This document shows positions 54,646-64,000 of a DNA stretch of 64,000 bases, in pieces. The notes under the pieces are model-generated. The model was not told the DNA's origin, did no database searches, and was given only the letters and a program-made list of their open reading frames with translations. Every line of letters begins with the position of its first letter. Position 1 is the stretch's first letter. This stretch comes from Rheinheimera aquimaris (GTDB lineage Bacteria > Pseudomonadota > Gammaproteobacteria > Enterobacterales > Alteromonadaceae), in contig NZ_JAJAVQ010000002.1 in the NCBI RefSeq assembly GCF_020531985.1, positions 186,001 through 250,000 on the forward strand. The letters run 5' to 3'. Made by a program: the position numbers and the translations under genes.

Positions 54646-56096
54646 TACTGCTCTGCCTTCGGCGGTTGTGTATTAAACAGTTCACGCACATCGCGCGCAC
54701 CCCAGTGCGGGAAATGTTTGCGGATCAGTGCATTCAGCTCCAGCTCAAAAGCGCTGATGTTTGTTGTCGCTTTTTCCTCGGCCAGCACGTTCTGAATTAA
54801 ACCGGCCGCAACGGTCGCGTTGGTTAAGCGGTCAATCAGAATAAAGTTGCCGGTACCGGGCTGATTTTTAAAAGTATCCAGCGGCAGAGTTTCAGTCAGC
54901 TCCAGCTCGACCAGCGCAATGTCGTTCATCGCTACCTGCTCGGCAGCTTCCTGCGCCAGCGTGTTTACGTTCACTTTATGGTTCAGGCGGTTAATGCTGA
55001 CACTGGTTTTACGTGTCGCCAGCTTTAAATCGTACAAACGGCCTGCTTCTAATGGCTGATCGTTAAACCAGACCACATAGGCCAGTGCACGGTTGGTCAG
55101 CGTGACGTTTTCATCTGACGGCACCAGCCAATCGCCACGGCTGATATCAATTTCGTCATTCAGTGTCACTGTAATCGCCTGGCCGGCAATGGCTGAGGCG
55201 TGCTCACCTTCAAAGCTAACCAGTTGCTTAATGGTACTTTTTTTACCTGACGGGTAAGCCGTAACGGCCTGGCCTACTGCTAAACGGCCGCTGACCAGGG
55301 TGCCGGCAAAACCACGGAAGTTCAGATCCGGCCGGTTAACATACTGCACCGGAAAGCGGGTCGCCGCGCCACCGCGTTGCGGAATAGGTAAGGTTTCCAG
55401 TAATGGCAGCAGTGCGGTACCGGTGTACCACGGCATATTGGCCGATAACGTCAGAATATTTTCGCCTTTCAGTGCGCTGATGGGCACGACATCGACAGTA
55501 GGCACCTGCAGCTGTGCCATCAGCGCCTGCACATCTTGCTTGATCGCCTGATATGTTTGCTCGCTGTAGCTGACGATATCCATTTTATTCACCGCTACAA
55601 TTAAATGCCTAATACCCAACAGCGAGCAGATAAAGCTGTGGCGGCGGGTTTGGGTTTGCACACCATAACGCGCGTCAATCAGCAGTATGGCAACATCAGA
55701 GGTAGACGCACCGGTGGCCATATTGCGGGTATATTGCTCGTGGCCCGGCGTATCGGCCAGAATAAATTTACGCTCTGTGGTCGAGAAATAACGGTAGGCG
55801 ACATCAATGGTAATGCCTTGCTCGCGCTCAGCCTGCAAGCCGTCGACCAACATAGCCAATTCCAGCTCGCCTTCACTGTTACGGCCTTTGTGGTCGCGTT
55901 TTAACGCATCCAGCTGATCATCATACAGCTGCTGGCTGTCGTGCAGTAAGCGGCCGATTAAGGTGCTTTTACCATCATCGACACTGCCGCAGGTCAGTAC
56001 GCGCAGCAGGCCTTTGTCCTGATGCTGTTGCAGGTAACCGCGAATACCAAGGGTGTTTAATTGCTCGTTTAACGAGGTAACATTTGCAGCTGACAT
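54645..56096 (-). CDS. cysN: Sulfate adenylyltransferase subunit 1
   Basis: 483 residues, a translation-GTPase-like protein: P-loop GSVDDGKSTLIGRLLHD, G3 DTPGHEQYTRNMATGAS, G4 NKMD, then domain II and III beta-barrels. With CysD it makes APS from sulfate and ATP, driven by GTP. Start shares a base with the cysD stop. Confidence 0.97.
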   Translation of the reverse strand: MSAANVTSLNEQLNTLGIRGYLQQHQDKGLLRVLTCGSVDDGKSTLIGRLLHDSQQLYDDQLDALKRDHKGRNSEGELELAMLVDGLQAEREQGITIDVAYRYFSTTERKFILADTPGHEQYTRNMATGASTSDVAILLIDARYGVQTQTRRHSFICSLLGIRHLIVAVNKMDIVSYSEQTYQAIKQDVQALMAQLQVPTVDVVPISALKGENILTLSANMPWYTGTALLPLLETLPIPQRGGAATRFPVQYVNRPDLNFRGFAGTLVSGRLAVGQAVTAYPSGKKSTIKQLVSFEGEHASAIAGQAITVTLNDEIDISRGDWLVPSDENVTLTNRALAYVVWFNDQPLEAGRLYDLKLATRKTSVSINRLNHKVNVNTLAQEAAEQVAMNDIALVELELTETLPLDTFKNQPGTGNFILIDRLTNATVAAGLIQNVLAEEKATTNISAFELELNALIRKHFPHWGARDVRELFNTQPPKAEQ

Positions 56097-57007
56097 TAGA
56101 AATAACCCTCGCGTTTTTTCAGTTCCATACCGGACTGATCCTGATCGATAACCCGGCCCTGACGCTCAGAAGTGCGGGCGCGTAACATCTCTTCTACTAT
56201 GCCCTCAAGCGTATCGGCGGTGGACTCAATCGCCCCGGTCAGCGGGTAGCAACCCAGTGTTCTGAAGCGTACCGACTTCATTTGCGGCACTTCACCGCTT
56301 TCCAGTGGCATCCGATCATCATCGACCATGATCAGGGTGCCGCTGCGCTCTACCACCGGCCGCGGTTTGGCCAAATACAGCGGGACTATGTCGATATTTT
56401 CCTGCAGGATGTACAGCCAGATATCCAGCTCAGTCCAGTTCGATAGTGGGAACACGCGGATACTTTCGCCTTCGTTAATGGCACCGTTGTACAGGTTCCA
56501 CAGCTCTGGCCGCTGGTTTTTCGGATCCCAACGGTGGTGTTTATCACGGAATGAATATACCCGCTCTTTGGCGCGCGATTTTTCCTCATCGCGGCGTGCG
56601 CCACCAAAGGCGGCATCAAAACCATACTTGTTCAGTGCCTGCTTTAAGCCCTGGGTTTTCATAATATCGGTATGCTTGGCGCTGCCGTGTACGAAAGGGT
56701 TGATATTCATCGCCAGGCCTTCCGGGTTCTTATGTACCAGCAGCTCAAAGTTGTACTCTTTGGCCAAGCGATCGCGAAATTCAATCATCTCGCGAAACTT
56801 CCAATTGGTATCAACATGCAACAGCGGAAACGGGATTTTACCCGGCGCAAAGGCTTTACGCGCCAGATGCAGCAGTACCGAAGAATCCTTACCGATGGAA
56901 TACAGCATCACCGGCTTTTTAAATTCGGCCGCTACTTCGCGAAAGATATGAATACTTTCTGCTTCCAGTTGCTGTAAGTGCGATAACGCACTGGCTAATT
57001 CAGACAT
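56096..57007 (-). CDS. cysD: Sulfate adenylyltransferase subunit 2
   Basis: 303 residues, PP-loop ATPase family: [69 protein letters not shown] and the C-terminal [27 protein letters not shown]. Catalytic subunit of ATP sulfurylase. Ten bases after cysG. Confidence 0.98.
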   Translation of the reverse strand: MSELASALSHLQQLEAESIHIFREVAAEFKKPVMLYSIGKDSSVLLHLARKAFAPGKIPFPLLHVDTNWKFREMIEFRDRLAKEYNFELLVHKNPEGLAMNINPFVHGSAKHTDIMKTQGLKQALNKYGFDAAFGGARRDEEKSRAKERVYSFRDKHHRWDPKNQRPELWNLYNGAINEGESIRVFPLSNWTELDIWLYILQENIDIVPLYLAKPRPVVERSGTLIMVDDDRMPLESGEVPQMKSVRFRTLGCYPLTGAIESTADTLEGIVEEMLRARTSERQGRVIDQDQSGMELKKREGYF

Positions 57008-57017
57008 CTGTTAATCC

Positions 57018-58439
57018 TCACTCCATCCGGGTCAGAGCCTGGCCGAATACCGCGCTCTGCGGTTTCTGGCCAAACCAATGTAAATCTTGCTGTAAACTTA
57101 CTACTTCACCTATCACCAAAAGCGCTGGCGAGCTTACCTGATGCTGTTGCACCAATGCTGCCAGGTTATCCAGCTGGCCGGTGACAATACGCTGCTCACG
57201 CCGGGTGCCGTTCTCAATAATGGCGACTGGTGTCTTACCACTGCGACCGGCAATGGTAAGTTGTTGCTGAATATGTGCGGCTTTCATCAAGCCCATATAG
57301 ATCACCAGGGTCTGATTGCTTTTGCTCATGCTATGCCAGTCGGGCTCGGTACCATCGGGCCGGCAATGGCCGGTAACAAACTGCACGCTTTGTGCATAGT
57401 CACGGTGTGTCAGTGGTATACCGGCATAGGCGGCACAACCTGCGGCAGCCGTAACGCCAGGTACCACCTGAAACGCAATGTTATGTGGCAGCAGCGCCTG
57501 GATCTCTTCGCCGCCGCGGCCGAAGATAAAAGGGTCGCCACCTTTTAAACGGCAGACTTTTTTACCTGCCAATGCCAGCGCAATTAATAGCTGATTCGTA
57601 TCCTGCTGTGGCACGGAATGGTCGCCAGCACGTTTACCCACGCAAATCCGCTCGGCGTCGCGGCGCACCAGCTGCATAATCTCATCTGATACCAGGTAGT
57701 CATACACCACCACATCGGCCTGCTGCATCAGCTGCAGTGCTTTTAGCGTCAGCAATTCCGGGTCGCCAGGGCCAGCGCCAACTACGTACACTTCACCTGC
57801 TTGTTGCTGCGGCTGGGCTAAAAGTTGTTCCAGCCGCTGCTCTGCCTGTTGCAGCTGGTTTGCCTGGACGTCACGTACTACGTCTGAGTCGAACACCTGC
57901 TCCCAGAACTGACGGCGGGCGGCAAAACCACTGATTTTGGCTTTTACCTTGCTGCGAAAGCGGCCAACCAGCTGCGCCAGCGGGCCTAAATGCTGCGGCA
58001 GCAAAGCTTCCAGTTTCTCACGTAAACGCCTCGCCAGCACGGGGGCTGTACCAAAGCTGGAAATCGCGATAAGAATAGGGCTACGGTCGATAATCGATGG
58101 GAAAATAAAGCTGCACTTGGGTTGGTCATCAACGGTATTTACGAGCATATTGCGCGCCGTTGCGGCCTGGTACACGGTATCGTTTAGCTGGTCATCATCG
58201 GTTGCCGCTATCACCAGTAACATACCGTCTAGCTGCACCGGGTCAAAACTGCCGTGGATCAGCGTGGCTTTGCCTTGCTGTTGCCACTGCACAAAATCAT
58301 TGGTGAATTGTTTGGCGACAACGGTTAGCCTGGCACCGGCACCAAGCAAGGTGCCCGCTTTACGCAGTGCCACCGAACCGCCGCCGATAATCAGCACCGG
58401 TTTATCGGTTAACTTCACGAAAAGAGGTAAATACTGCAC
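57018..58439 (-). CDS. cysG: Siroheme synthase (uroporphyrin-III methyltransferase/precorrin-2 dehydrogenase/ferrochelatase)
   Basis: 473 residues, both halves present. N-terminal CysGB (VLIIGGGSVALRKAGTLLGAGARLTVVA; NTVDDQPKCSFIFPSIIDRSPILIAISSFGTAPVLARRLREKLEALLP), C-terminal CysGA (VYVVGAGPGDPELLTLKALQLMQQADVVVYDYLV, RLKGGDPFIFGRGGEEI, PLTHRDYAQSVQFVTGH). Makes siroheme for CysI. First gene of the operon; in its promoter region TAGTTA..TAACTA (58521-58546, 14-base gap) is an inverted repeat that could be a regulator (e.g. CysB) site. Confidence 0.97.
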   Translation of the reverse strand: MQYLPLFVKLTDKPVLIIGGGSVALRKAGTLLGAGARLTVVAKQFTNDFVQWQQQGKATLIHGSFDPVQLDGMLLVIAATDDDQLNDTVYQAATARNMLVNTVDDQPKCSFIFPSIIDRSPILIAISSFGTAPVLARRLREKLEALLPQHLGPLAQLVGRFRSKVKAKISGFAARRQFWEQVFDSDVVRDVQANQLQQAEQRLEQLLAQPQQQAGEVYVVGAGPGDPELLTLKALQLMQQADVVVYDYLVSDEIMQLVRRDAERICVGKRAGDHSVPQQDTNQLLIALALAGKKVCRLKGGDPFIFGRGGEEIQALLPHNIAFQVVPGVTAAAGCAAYAGIPLTHRDYAQSVQFVTGHCRPDGTEPDWHSMSKSNQTLVIYMGLMKAAHIQQQLTIAGRSGKTPVAIIENGTRREQRIVTGQLDNLAALVQQHQVSSPALLVIGEVVSLQQDLHWFGQKPQSAVFGQALTRME

Positions 58440-58603
58440 GCTGGCTCCTGCTGTCGGGTCGCTGGCAATTAAGCTTATTGTTCAGTGCGCAGAATAGCCG
58501 TCTGTATGGCTTTTATAAAATAGTTAATTACGCTCAGATATAACTAAAAGGAATTAACGGTTAGATTGGAATAAGGCGGTCTGGCCCGGCTATTGCCGGA
58601 GCA

Positions 58604-58630
58604 TAAAAAAACGGCAACCGAAGTTGCCGT
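58604..58630 (-). terminator. Terminator after ahpF
   Basis: On the minus strand ACGGCAAC-TTCG-GTTGCCGT followed by a run of seven T residues; 8-bp stem with a TTCG tetraloop, 48 bases after the ahpF stop. Confidence 0.93.
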
Positions 58631-58677
58631 AAAAGCTCAGAGAGGAGAATGAAAACTAAAATTAAACAGCCTGGCTG

Positions 58678-60222
58678 TTAATGGCGGATCATATAGTCAA
58701 AGGCGCCAAGGGCCGCGTTAGCACCAGACCCCATCGCAATAATGATTTGCTTGTACGGTGCTGTTGTCGCATCGCCAGCGGCAAATACACCCGGCACTGA
58801 CGTCTGGCCACGTTCATCAACAATGATTTCACCGCGTGGCGATAATTCCACTGCGCCGCGTAACCATTCCGTATTTGGTACCAGGCCGATTTGGACAAAG
58901 ATACCTGCCAGTTCAATATGGTGCGCGTCGCCGGTTTTACGGTCGGTATAGTTAATACCGGTTACACGGGTACCGTCGCCTGTTACTTCAGTGCTTTGTG
59001 CTTCAGTAATAATGGTGATATTGACCATAGAGTTGGCTTTTTTCACCAGTACTGCATCGGCGCGCAGCTCGGCAGCGAACTCCAGTACGGTAACGTGTTC
59101 GACAATACCGGCCAGGTCGATTGCGGCCTCGATACCCGAGTTACCACCACCAATAACGGCAACTTTTTTACCTTTAAACAGTGGACCGTCGCAGTGCGGG
59201 CAGTATGCTACGCCTTTACCACGGTATTCCTGCTCGCCCGGTACGTTCATTTCACGCCAGCGCGCACCCGGGCTTAAGATCAGGGTTTTACTTTTCAGAA
59301 CAGCACCGTTTTGCAATTCAAGCTGGATTTTATCCGCTTTGCTCAACTTCACCGCGCGCTGGTTATTCATAATATCAACGTTATATTCGCGGACATGTGC
59401 CTCTAAGCTGTTTACCAGTTTTGGCCCTTCGGTGTACTGCACAGAGATAAAGTTCTCAATACCAACAGTGTCAGCCACCTGGCCGCCAAAGCGCTCAGCG
59501 ACTATACCGGTGTTCAAACCTTTACGGGCTGCATAGATTGATGCTGCTGCACCGGCCGGGCCGCCGCCTACGACTAATACGTCAAAGTCTGCTTTGCTTT
59601 TCAGCGCTTCGGCCTGGCGTTTTTCGGCGTTAACGTCAATTTTCTGGATAATTTTCTCAAGCGTAATAGCACCTTGCGAGAACAGCTCGCCATTCAGGTA
59701 CACACTCGGTACTGCCATAATGTTTTTCGCTGCCACTTCATCCTGGAACATAGCGCCATCGATCATCACGTTGGTAATGTTCGGGTTTATCGCGGACATA
59801 ATATTCAGCGCCTGGACTACTTCAGGGCAGGTCTGGCAGCTTAATGAAACATAGGTTTCAAATTCAAACTTGCCAGGTAACTGGCGGATTTGCTCAATGG
59901 TGTCGGCCTCAACCTTGATTGGGTGGCCACCAGAGTGCAACAGCGCTAAAACCAGAGAGGTGAACTCGTGGCCCAGCGGTACACCGGCAAAAGTAATATT
60001 GGTGTCATTGGCGACAGAGCGCACCAGCATAGCCGGTTTACGTGCCATGGCATTGTCATCGCGGCGCAATGACACTAAATCAGATAATTCGGCAATCTCG
60101 TTTGCCAGCGTATTTACTTCATTGGCTTTGGCGCTATCGTCTAAAGATACCACCAGCTCAACTTGTGTTTTCAGGTTCTGCAAATAAGTTTTAAGTGTTT
60201 GCTTCAGGTTAGTATCTAACAT
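58678..60222 (-). CDS. ahpF: Alkyl hydroperoxide reductase subunit F
   Basis: 514 residues from ATG 60222 (GGAG upstream; the frame continues to 60360 without family sequence). N-terminal tandem thioredoxin-fold domain with [12 protein letters not shown], then FAD and NAD(P)H domains with [19 protein letters not shown], redox CPHCDGPLF (C-x2-C) and [17 protein letters not shown], ending [38 protein letters not shown]:AhpC disulfide reductase. 233 bases after ahpC; the gap has a GAAGCTG-AGTTA-CAGCTTC hairpin (60381-60399) and a ribosome site, as in split ahpC-ahpF mRNAs. Confidence 0.96.
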   Translation of the reverse strand: MLDTNLKQTLKTYLQNLKTQVELVVSLDDSAKANEVNTLANEIAELSDLVSLRRDDNAMARKPAMLVRSVANDTNITFAGVPLGHEFTSLVLALLHSGGHPIKVEADTIEQIRQLPGKFEFETYVSLSCQTCPEVVQALNIMSAINPNITNVMIDGAMFQDEVAAKNIMAVPSVYLNGELFSQGAITLEKIIQKIDVNAEKRQAEALKSKADFDVLVVGGGPAGAAASIYAARKGLNTGIVAERFGGQVADTVGIENFISVQYTEGPKLVNSLEAHVREYNVDIMNNQRAVKLSKADKIQLELQNGAVLKSKTLILSPGARWREMNVPGEQEYRGKGVAYCPHCDGPLFKGKKVAVIGGGNSGIEAAIDLAGIVEHVTVLEFAAELRADAVLVKKANSMVNITIITEAQSTEVTGDGTRVTGINYTDRKTGDAHHIELAGIFVQIGLVPNTEWLRGAVELSPRGEIIVDERGQTSVPGVFAAGDATTAPYKQIIIAMGSGANAALGAFDYMIRH

Positions 60223-60455
60223 AAAAACTCCATATAACGTAAGACGATGCTTAATCCGATAAGAAAGTTCGGGCGTCAAAAAGCCGCAGCCTGTGGTGTC
60301 AGACTGTTCAAAATTACATTTTGGATATACCGGACAGGCACATGCCTGCCCGGTGACCAAACTAGCTTGTTTGGCTGAGGGAAGCTGAGTTACAGCTTCT
60401 TATATGAGGGCTGTAATCAGGTTCCGCTGCAGTAAACTGCAGAGCAAAGCACTGC

Positions 60456-61022
60456 TTAGATTTTACCAACCAGGTCCAGTGAAGGCGCTAAAGTCGCTTC
60501 ACCCGGAGTCCATTTAGCTGGGCATACTTCGCCGTCGTGGTTAGCAACGTACTGAGCTGCCTGTACTTTACGGAACAGTTCAGCTGCACTGCGGCCGATA
60601 CCTAAGTCGTGAATTTCAGCAACTTTGATTTCGCCTTCAGGGTTGATTACGAAAGTACCGCGCAGAGCCAGACCTTCTTCTTCAATCATCACACCGAAGT
60701 TACGGGTGATAGTGCCTGTTGGGTCGCCGATCATCGGGTAGTTGATTTTCTTGATAGTTTCAGACGCATCGTGCCACGCTTTGTGCGTGAAGTGTGTGTC
60801 AGTTGATACTGAATACACTTCTACACCGATTTCCTGGAACTTAGCATAGAAATCAGCCAGGTCGCCCAGCTCAGTTGGACATACGAAAGTGAAGTCAGCT
60901 GGGTAGAACACAACAACAGACCATTTACCTGCTAAATCCTGGTCAGAAACTGGTACGAATTTACCCTGATGAAATGCAGTAGCTTTGAACGGCTTGATTT
61001 TGGTATTGATAATAGAAGACAT
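60456..61022 (-). CDS. ahpC: Alkyl hydroperoxide peroxidase subunit C
   Basis: 188 residues, typical 2-Cys peroxiredoxin: peroxidatic cysteine in [12 protein letters not shown], resolving cysteine in [13 protein letters not shown]. Reduces hydrogen peroxide and organic hydroperoxides; recycled by AhpF. Strong GGAG ribosome site. Promoter at 61071-61098. An OxyR site was sought further upstream and not found with confidence. Confidence 0.97.
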   Translation of the reverse strand: MSSIINTKIKPFKATAFHQGKFVPVSDQDLAGKWSVVVFYPADFTFVCPTELGDLADFYAKFQEIGVEVYSVSTDTHFTHKAWHDASETIKKINYPMIGDPTGTITRNFGVMIEEEGLALRGTFVINPEGEIKVAEIHDLGIGRSAAELFRKVQAAQYVANHDGEVCPAKWTPGEATLAPSLDLVGKI

Positions 61023-61070
61023 AGTCTTACTCCTTTAGGTTAGTTCACACGTCATGTTTCAACTGCGGCT

Positions 61071-61098
61071 ATGTTACCGCGCTCACTTCAATTGTCAA
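61071..61098 (-). promoter_or_regulatory. ahpC promoter
   Basis: Minus strand TTGACA (61093-61098), 16-base spacer, TAACAT (61071-61076). About 50 bases before the ahpC ATG. Confidence 0.65.
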
Positions 61099-61222
61099 AA
61101 CGAATAAAACAAATCGGTTTAATCGCTTTAATTGATTATTGCGTTGTTTAACTGTTATTCAGCGGGCATTAGGGTGCTCTGTGTCACGCTGCCGGGCATT
61201 GTTACCGCTTTGGAGTGCTGAA

Positions 61223-61870
61223 ATGCCGACTAAATCCCTTATACCCTTATGTTTATTACCTTTGCTGGTTGCCTGTCAGCAGCCGGTGTCTGTGCAGGGT
61301 GAATACACACAGCTCACTACTGCAACCGCACAAAAACCACTGCGGCTAAAACTGGAAGACGGCCGCCTGTCTGGCTTTACCGGCTGTAATAATGCCATGG
61401 GCAACTACAGCCTAGATAGGGGCGAGCTGGTGGTTTCTCAACTGGCCAGCACCATGATGGCGTGTTCGCCTGAAATTATGCAGCGCGAGCAGCAGTTCAG
61501 TCAGCTACTACAACAGCGCCCCCGGGTCAGTGTCGACGGTAAAATACTGACATTAAGTAAAGATGACACCGTGTATCAGTTTAGCCTGCTACCGGATCTG
61601 AGTAATGCCAGCACCCGGTTGATTTATGTCGCGCCCGAACGCAAGGCATGCACCGGTGTTGGTAAAATGCAGTGTCTGCAGGTGCGCGACAGCGCTAGCG
61701 ACGATTGGCAGCTGCATTATGGCGAAATTGAAGGTTTTACGCCTGAGCCGGGTATTGAATACCGGGTGCGGATTAAAGAGTTGCCGGTAGCCAACCCGCC
61801 AGCCGATGCGCCGGCAAAACGCTGGATCCTTGATATGGTGGTAGAGCAGAAATTGGTTAAGACAGAATAA
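61223..61870 (+). CDS. META/DUF4377 domain lipoprotein
   Basis: 215 residues from ATG 61223 (TGGAG upstream; the longer frame from 61139 lacks one). Lipobox LLPLLVAC. First domain: META/HslJ-like (LSGFTGCNNAMGNYSLDRGELVVSQLASTMMACSPEIMQREQQF). Second: DUF4377 (IYVAPERKACTGVGKMQCLQVRDSASDDWQLHYGEIEGFTPEPGIEYRVRI). Both are envelope-stress type domains; HslJ is associated with novobiocin/heat sensitivity. Divergent from ahpC, convergent with cysH. Confidence 0.88.
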   Translation: MPTKSLIPLCLLPLLVACQQPVSVQGEYTQLTTATAQKPLRLKLEDGRLSGFTGCNNAMGNYSLDRGELVVSQLASTMMACSPEIMQREQQFSQLLQQRPRVSVDGKILTLSKDDTVYQFSLLPDLSNASTRLIYVAPERKACTGVGKMQCLQVRDSASDDWQLHYGEIEGFTPEPGIEYRVRIKELPVANPPADAPAKRWILDMVVEQKLVKTE

Positions 61871-61897
61871 ACCCGTGTTTATTCTGTCTTCGGGCGG

Positions 61898-62674
61898 TTA
61901 AATACCGTCACCGTCCATATGCAGGCCGCATTCGCGGCCGAAGCCGTTAAAGCGGGTGTCTTCTTCGCTCATGCCCAGCTCCAGTTTGCGGGTGGAATGG
62001 GTATCGCCGACAGAGACATAGCCTTGTTCCCACAGCGGATGATAGCTTAAGCCATGTTCTTTTAAGTAATAAAACACGTCTTTGTTGCTCCAGTCGATAA
62101 TCGGCTGGATTTTCACTACACCACGGCTGATCTCGACAATGGCTTTGTCGGCACGGGTGCTGCTTTGGCTGCGGCGCAAGCCGGTAAACCAAGTGCCCAC
62201 ATTCAGCTCTTTGAGTGCGCGTTGCATCGGCTCAACTTTATTCAGCTGGTTATATTGCTTAATACCCTCTGCGGTTTGCCACAATTTACCAAAACGTGCT
62301 TCCTGCCAGGCCGGGCTTAACGGCGAGCTGTATACTTTCAGGTTGAGCTTCAACTGCTCAGTCAGCGTATCGATAAACTGATAGGTTTCCGGGAATAAAT
62401 AACCGGTATCCGTTAACACCACCGGGATATCCGGCTGTTGCTGCGTGACCAGATGCAGCATCACCGCCGCCTGAATACCAAAGCTGGAACTTAGCATTGG
62501 ATTTAACGGCAGATGCTGCAGTGCCCAGCGCACACGTTCACTTGCTGACAGTGGCGCCAGCAGCGCATTGGCTTCAGCCAGCCACGCCTGTTGCGTGGCA
62601 TTGTCCTGCTGCAGAATCGTTTGATACTTACTGTCTGCGGCCGGGTTAAGGGTTTGCTTAGCTGTGGAAGTCAT
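61898..62674 (-). CDS. cysH: Phosphoadenosine phosphosulfate reductase
   Basis: 258 residues. PP-loop-like [98 protein letters not shown] and the active-site cysteine in [10 protein letters not shown]. It reduces PAPS to sulfite with thioredoxin. Starts 17 bases before the cysI stop, hence coupled. Confidence 0.97.
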   Translation of the reverse strand: MTSTAKQTLNPAADSKYQTILQQDNATQQAWLAEANALLAPLSASERVRWALQHLPLNPMLSSSFGIQAAVMLHLVTQQQPDIPVVLTDTGYLFPETYQFIDTLTEQLKLNLKVYSSPLSPAWQEARFGKLWQTAEGIKQYNQLNKVEPMQRALKELNVGTWFTGLRRSQSSTRADKAIVEISRGVVKIQPIIDWSNKDVFYYLKEHGLSYHPLWEQGYVSVGDTHSTRKLELGMSEEDTRFNGFGRECGLHMDGDGI

Positions 62675-64000
62675 CTTTTGGTACCACTACCGGTGCAACA
62701 ACACCGGCCCTTATCACAAAATCACCAAAACCTTCGCTGCTGTCGCTACGCTCACTGGCCCAGCGGCCAATTAAGCCATCCAGTGTGGAGAGGATCTCGC
62801 TTTCACCAACGTTATCCAGCAGCAGGCGTGGAATACGGGTGCCTTCACGGTTGCCACCCAGGTACAGGTTATACTTGCCAGGCCCGCGGCCAACTAAACC
62901 CACTTCCGCCAGCATGGCGCGGCCACAGCCGTTAGGGCAACCGGTAACGCGCAGCACTATATGTTCATCAGCAACATCGTGCTTGCCCAATAAGCCTTCT
63001 ACTTTAGTAACCAGCTCGGGCAGGTAACGTTCAGCTTCGGCCATCGCCAGCGGGCAGGTCGGGAACGATACACAGGCCATTGAGTTTTTGCGCTGTTCGC
63101 TGTGGCTGTCGTCAATCAGGCCGTGAGCGCGGGCAATGGCGTCTATTTCCGCTTTTTGCTCGGCCGGTACACCGGCAATGATCAGGTTCTGGTTTGCCGT
63201 CATGCGCAAGTCGCCCTGGTGTATGGCAGCGATTTTGGCCAGGCCGGTTTTCAGCGGCTTACCGGGGAAGTCGAGCACCCGGCCATTTTCAATAAACAGT
63301 GTTAAGTGCTGTTTGCCGTCGATGCCATCAACCCAGCCAATACGGTCGCCACGGCTGCTGAAGCTGTAAGGTTTTACCGGTTCAAATGCGACGCCGGTGC
63401 GGGCTTCAACTTCCGCGCGAAAGGCATCAATACCGATACGGTCGATGGTGTATTTAGTCTTGGCATTTTTGCGGTTCGAGCGGTTACCGTAATCACGTTG
63501 CACAGTCACCACATGTTCGGCCACTTTCAGCACATGCTCAAGCGGTATATACCCCAGGTCGTCTGCCATACGCGGATAAGTGGCGGTATCGCCCCAGGTC
63601 ATTGCCAGGCCGGCACCCACCAGGACGTTAAAGCCCACCAACTGACCGTTTTCGGCCACGGCAACAAAGCTTAAATCGTTGGCGTGTACATCAATATCGT
63701 TATGTGGCGGAATAACCACAGCCGTTTTAAATTTGCGCGGCAGGTAGCTGTCGCCTAATACCGGTTCGGTTTCGGTGGTTTCAACTTTTTCTTCGTCCAG
63801 CCAGATTTCAGCATAAGCGCGGGTTTTTGGCAGTAAATGCTCACTGATCTTTGCTGCCCACTGATAGGCCTGCTGGTGCAGCTCAGACTCTACCGGGTTA
63901 GAGGTACACAACACGTTACGGTTAACGTCACCGGCGGTGGCGATAGAATCGATACCGATCTGGTTTAAAAACTGGTGCATCGGCTTAATATTGGGCTTTA
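62658..64000 (-). CDS. cysI: Sulfite reductase hemoprotein subunit, 3' part (5' end outside window)
   Basis: The last ~447 codons are present; about 120 N-terminal residues by comparison with the E. coli protein (570 aa) lie beyond base 64000, as the frame stays open (PKIKP upstream of an internal ATG at 63980). Conserved: [11 protein letters not shown]-like [52 protein letters not shown], siroheme-[4Fe-4S] cysteines in [18 protein letters not shown] and [16 protein letters not shown]. Six-electron reduction of sulfite to sulfide, with CysJ presumably just upstream. Uses siroheme from CysG in this window. Confidence 0.97.
   Translation of the reverse strand, partial: KPNIKPMHQFLNQIGIDSIATAGDVNRNVLCTSNPVESELHQQAYQWAAKISEHLLPKTRAYAEIWLDEEKVETTETEPVLGDSYLPRKFKTAVVIPPHNDIDVHANDLSFVAVAENGQLVGFNVLVGAGLAMTWGDTATYPRMADDLGYIPLEHVLKVAEHVVTVQRDYGNRSNRKNAKTKYTIDRIGIDAFRAEVEARTGVAFEPVKPYSFSSRGDRIGWVDGIDGKQHLTLFIENGRVLDFPGKPLKTGLAKIAAIHQGDLRMTANQNLIIAGVPAEQKAEIDAIARAHGLIDDSHSEQRKNSMACVSFPTCPLAMAEAERYLPELVTKVEGLLGKHDVADEHIVLRVTGCPNGCGRAMLAEVGLVGRGPGKYNLYLGGNREGTRIPRLLLDNVGESEILSTLDGLIGRWASERSDSSEGFGDFVIRAGVVAPVVVPKDDFHS

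Noticed and set aside
56328-56951. 207-residue plus-strand frame in cysD
   Set aside because: Mirror frame; the minus strand is a complete CysD.
57937-58497. 186-residue plus-strand frame in cysG
   Set aside because: Mirror of CysG; no recognisable domain.
61099-61138. OxyR binding site upstream of ahpC
   Set aside because: The region is A+T rich with several GATT/AATC words but no four half-sites at the expected ATAG-N7 spacing; not asserted.
1-64000. CRISPR array, tRNA/rRNA genes, prophage or transposase genes
   Set aside because: No regularly spaced repeats, no cloverleaf-like or rRNA-like stretch, and no transposase, integrase or phage structural gene among the readable proteins.

Overview
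The window is a chromosomal stretch of a free-living, aerobic gammaproteobacterium. Gene content (two-subunit IlvGM with an ilvL leader, YajR, ArfA, RsuA, AhpCF, an aryl-polyene locus), moderate G+C and intergenic mosaic hairpins suggest an alteromonad/Rheinheimera-Alishewanella-Arsukibacterium type organism; that placement is inference from gene content, not from a marker-gene comparison. No rRNA, tRNA, CRISPR array, transposase or phage gene was seen.

Layout. 0-4 kb: start of a GH65 glycoside phosphorylase/hydrolase diverging from a sugar-type MFS carrier across a perfect LacI-type operator, then yajR and ssb. 4-11.5 kb: accessory redox island (luciferase-like monooxygenase, zinc-free quinone-reductase-type dehydrogenase, ABM monooxygenase, Yellow/MRJP-like secreted protein, two short-chain dehydrogenases) with GlxA- and LysR-type regulators. 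11.6-19 kb: mdtABC-like RND efflux operon behind an 11-bp-period direct repeat typical of OmpR-family response regulators. 19-22 kb: copA-cueR copper export operon with a CueR-type 19-bp-spacer promoter. 22-24 kb: GST, arfA (with a terminator-like hairpin inside its reading frame) and a glutaredoxin-MauE fusion.

23.7-29.7 kb: branched-chain amino acid block on the minus strand, ilvL (leader peptide)-attenuator-ilvG-ilvM-ilvD, a 340-bp hairpin-rich gap, then ilvA; ilvE is absent from the operon. 29.9-31.3 kb: DUF1289 protein, a MITE-like inverted-repeat element with 8-bp direct repeats, and a periplasmic catalase-family peroxidase whose Shine-Dalgarno lies in a predicted hairpin.

31.3-49.3 kb: an aryl polyene (APE) biosynthesis and export locus. 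A divergent phosphopantetheinyl transferase faces about 20 co-directional, largely overlapping genes: chain-length factor, acyltransferases, two ACPs, AMP ligase, two dehydratases, ketoreductase, two ketosynthases, glycosyltransferase, thioesterase, LolA-like protein, MMPL exporter, DUF3261 lipoprotein and outer-membrane/periplasmic proteins. Two genes make it notable: a MIO-type aromatic amino acid ammonia-lyase, probably supplying a hydroxycinnamate starter, and an FAD enzyme carrying both diagnostic flavin-halogenase motifs. The likely product is an aryl polyene lipid pigment of the outer membrane, possibly halogenated.

49.3-64 kb: an orphan lipoprotein, a START-domain protein, rsuA, then an assimilatory sulfate block on the minus strand (cysG-cysD-cysN-SLC13 permease-cysC-cysQ; further on cysI, cut by the window edge, and cysH). 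Between the two cys groups lie ahpC-ahpF and a META/DUF4377 lipoprotein. Most genes are packed with 1-20 bp overlaps, so translational coupling is common.
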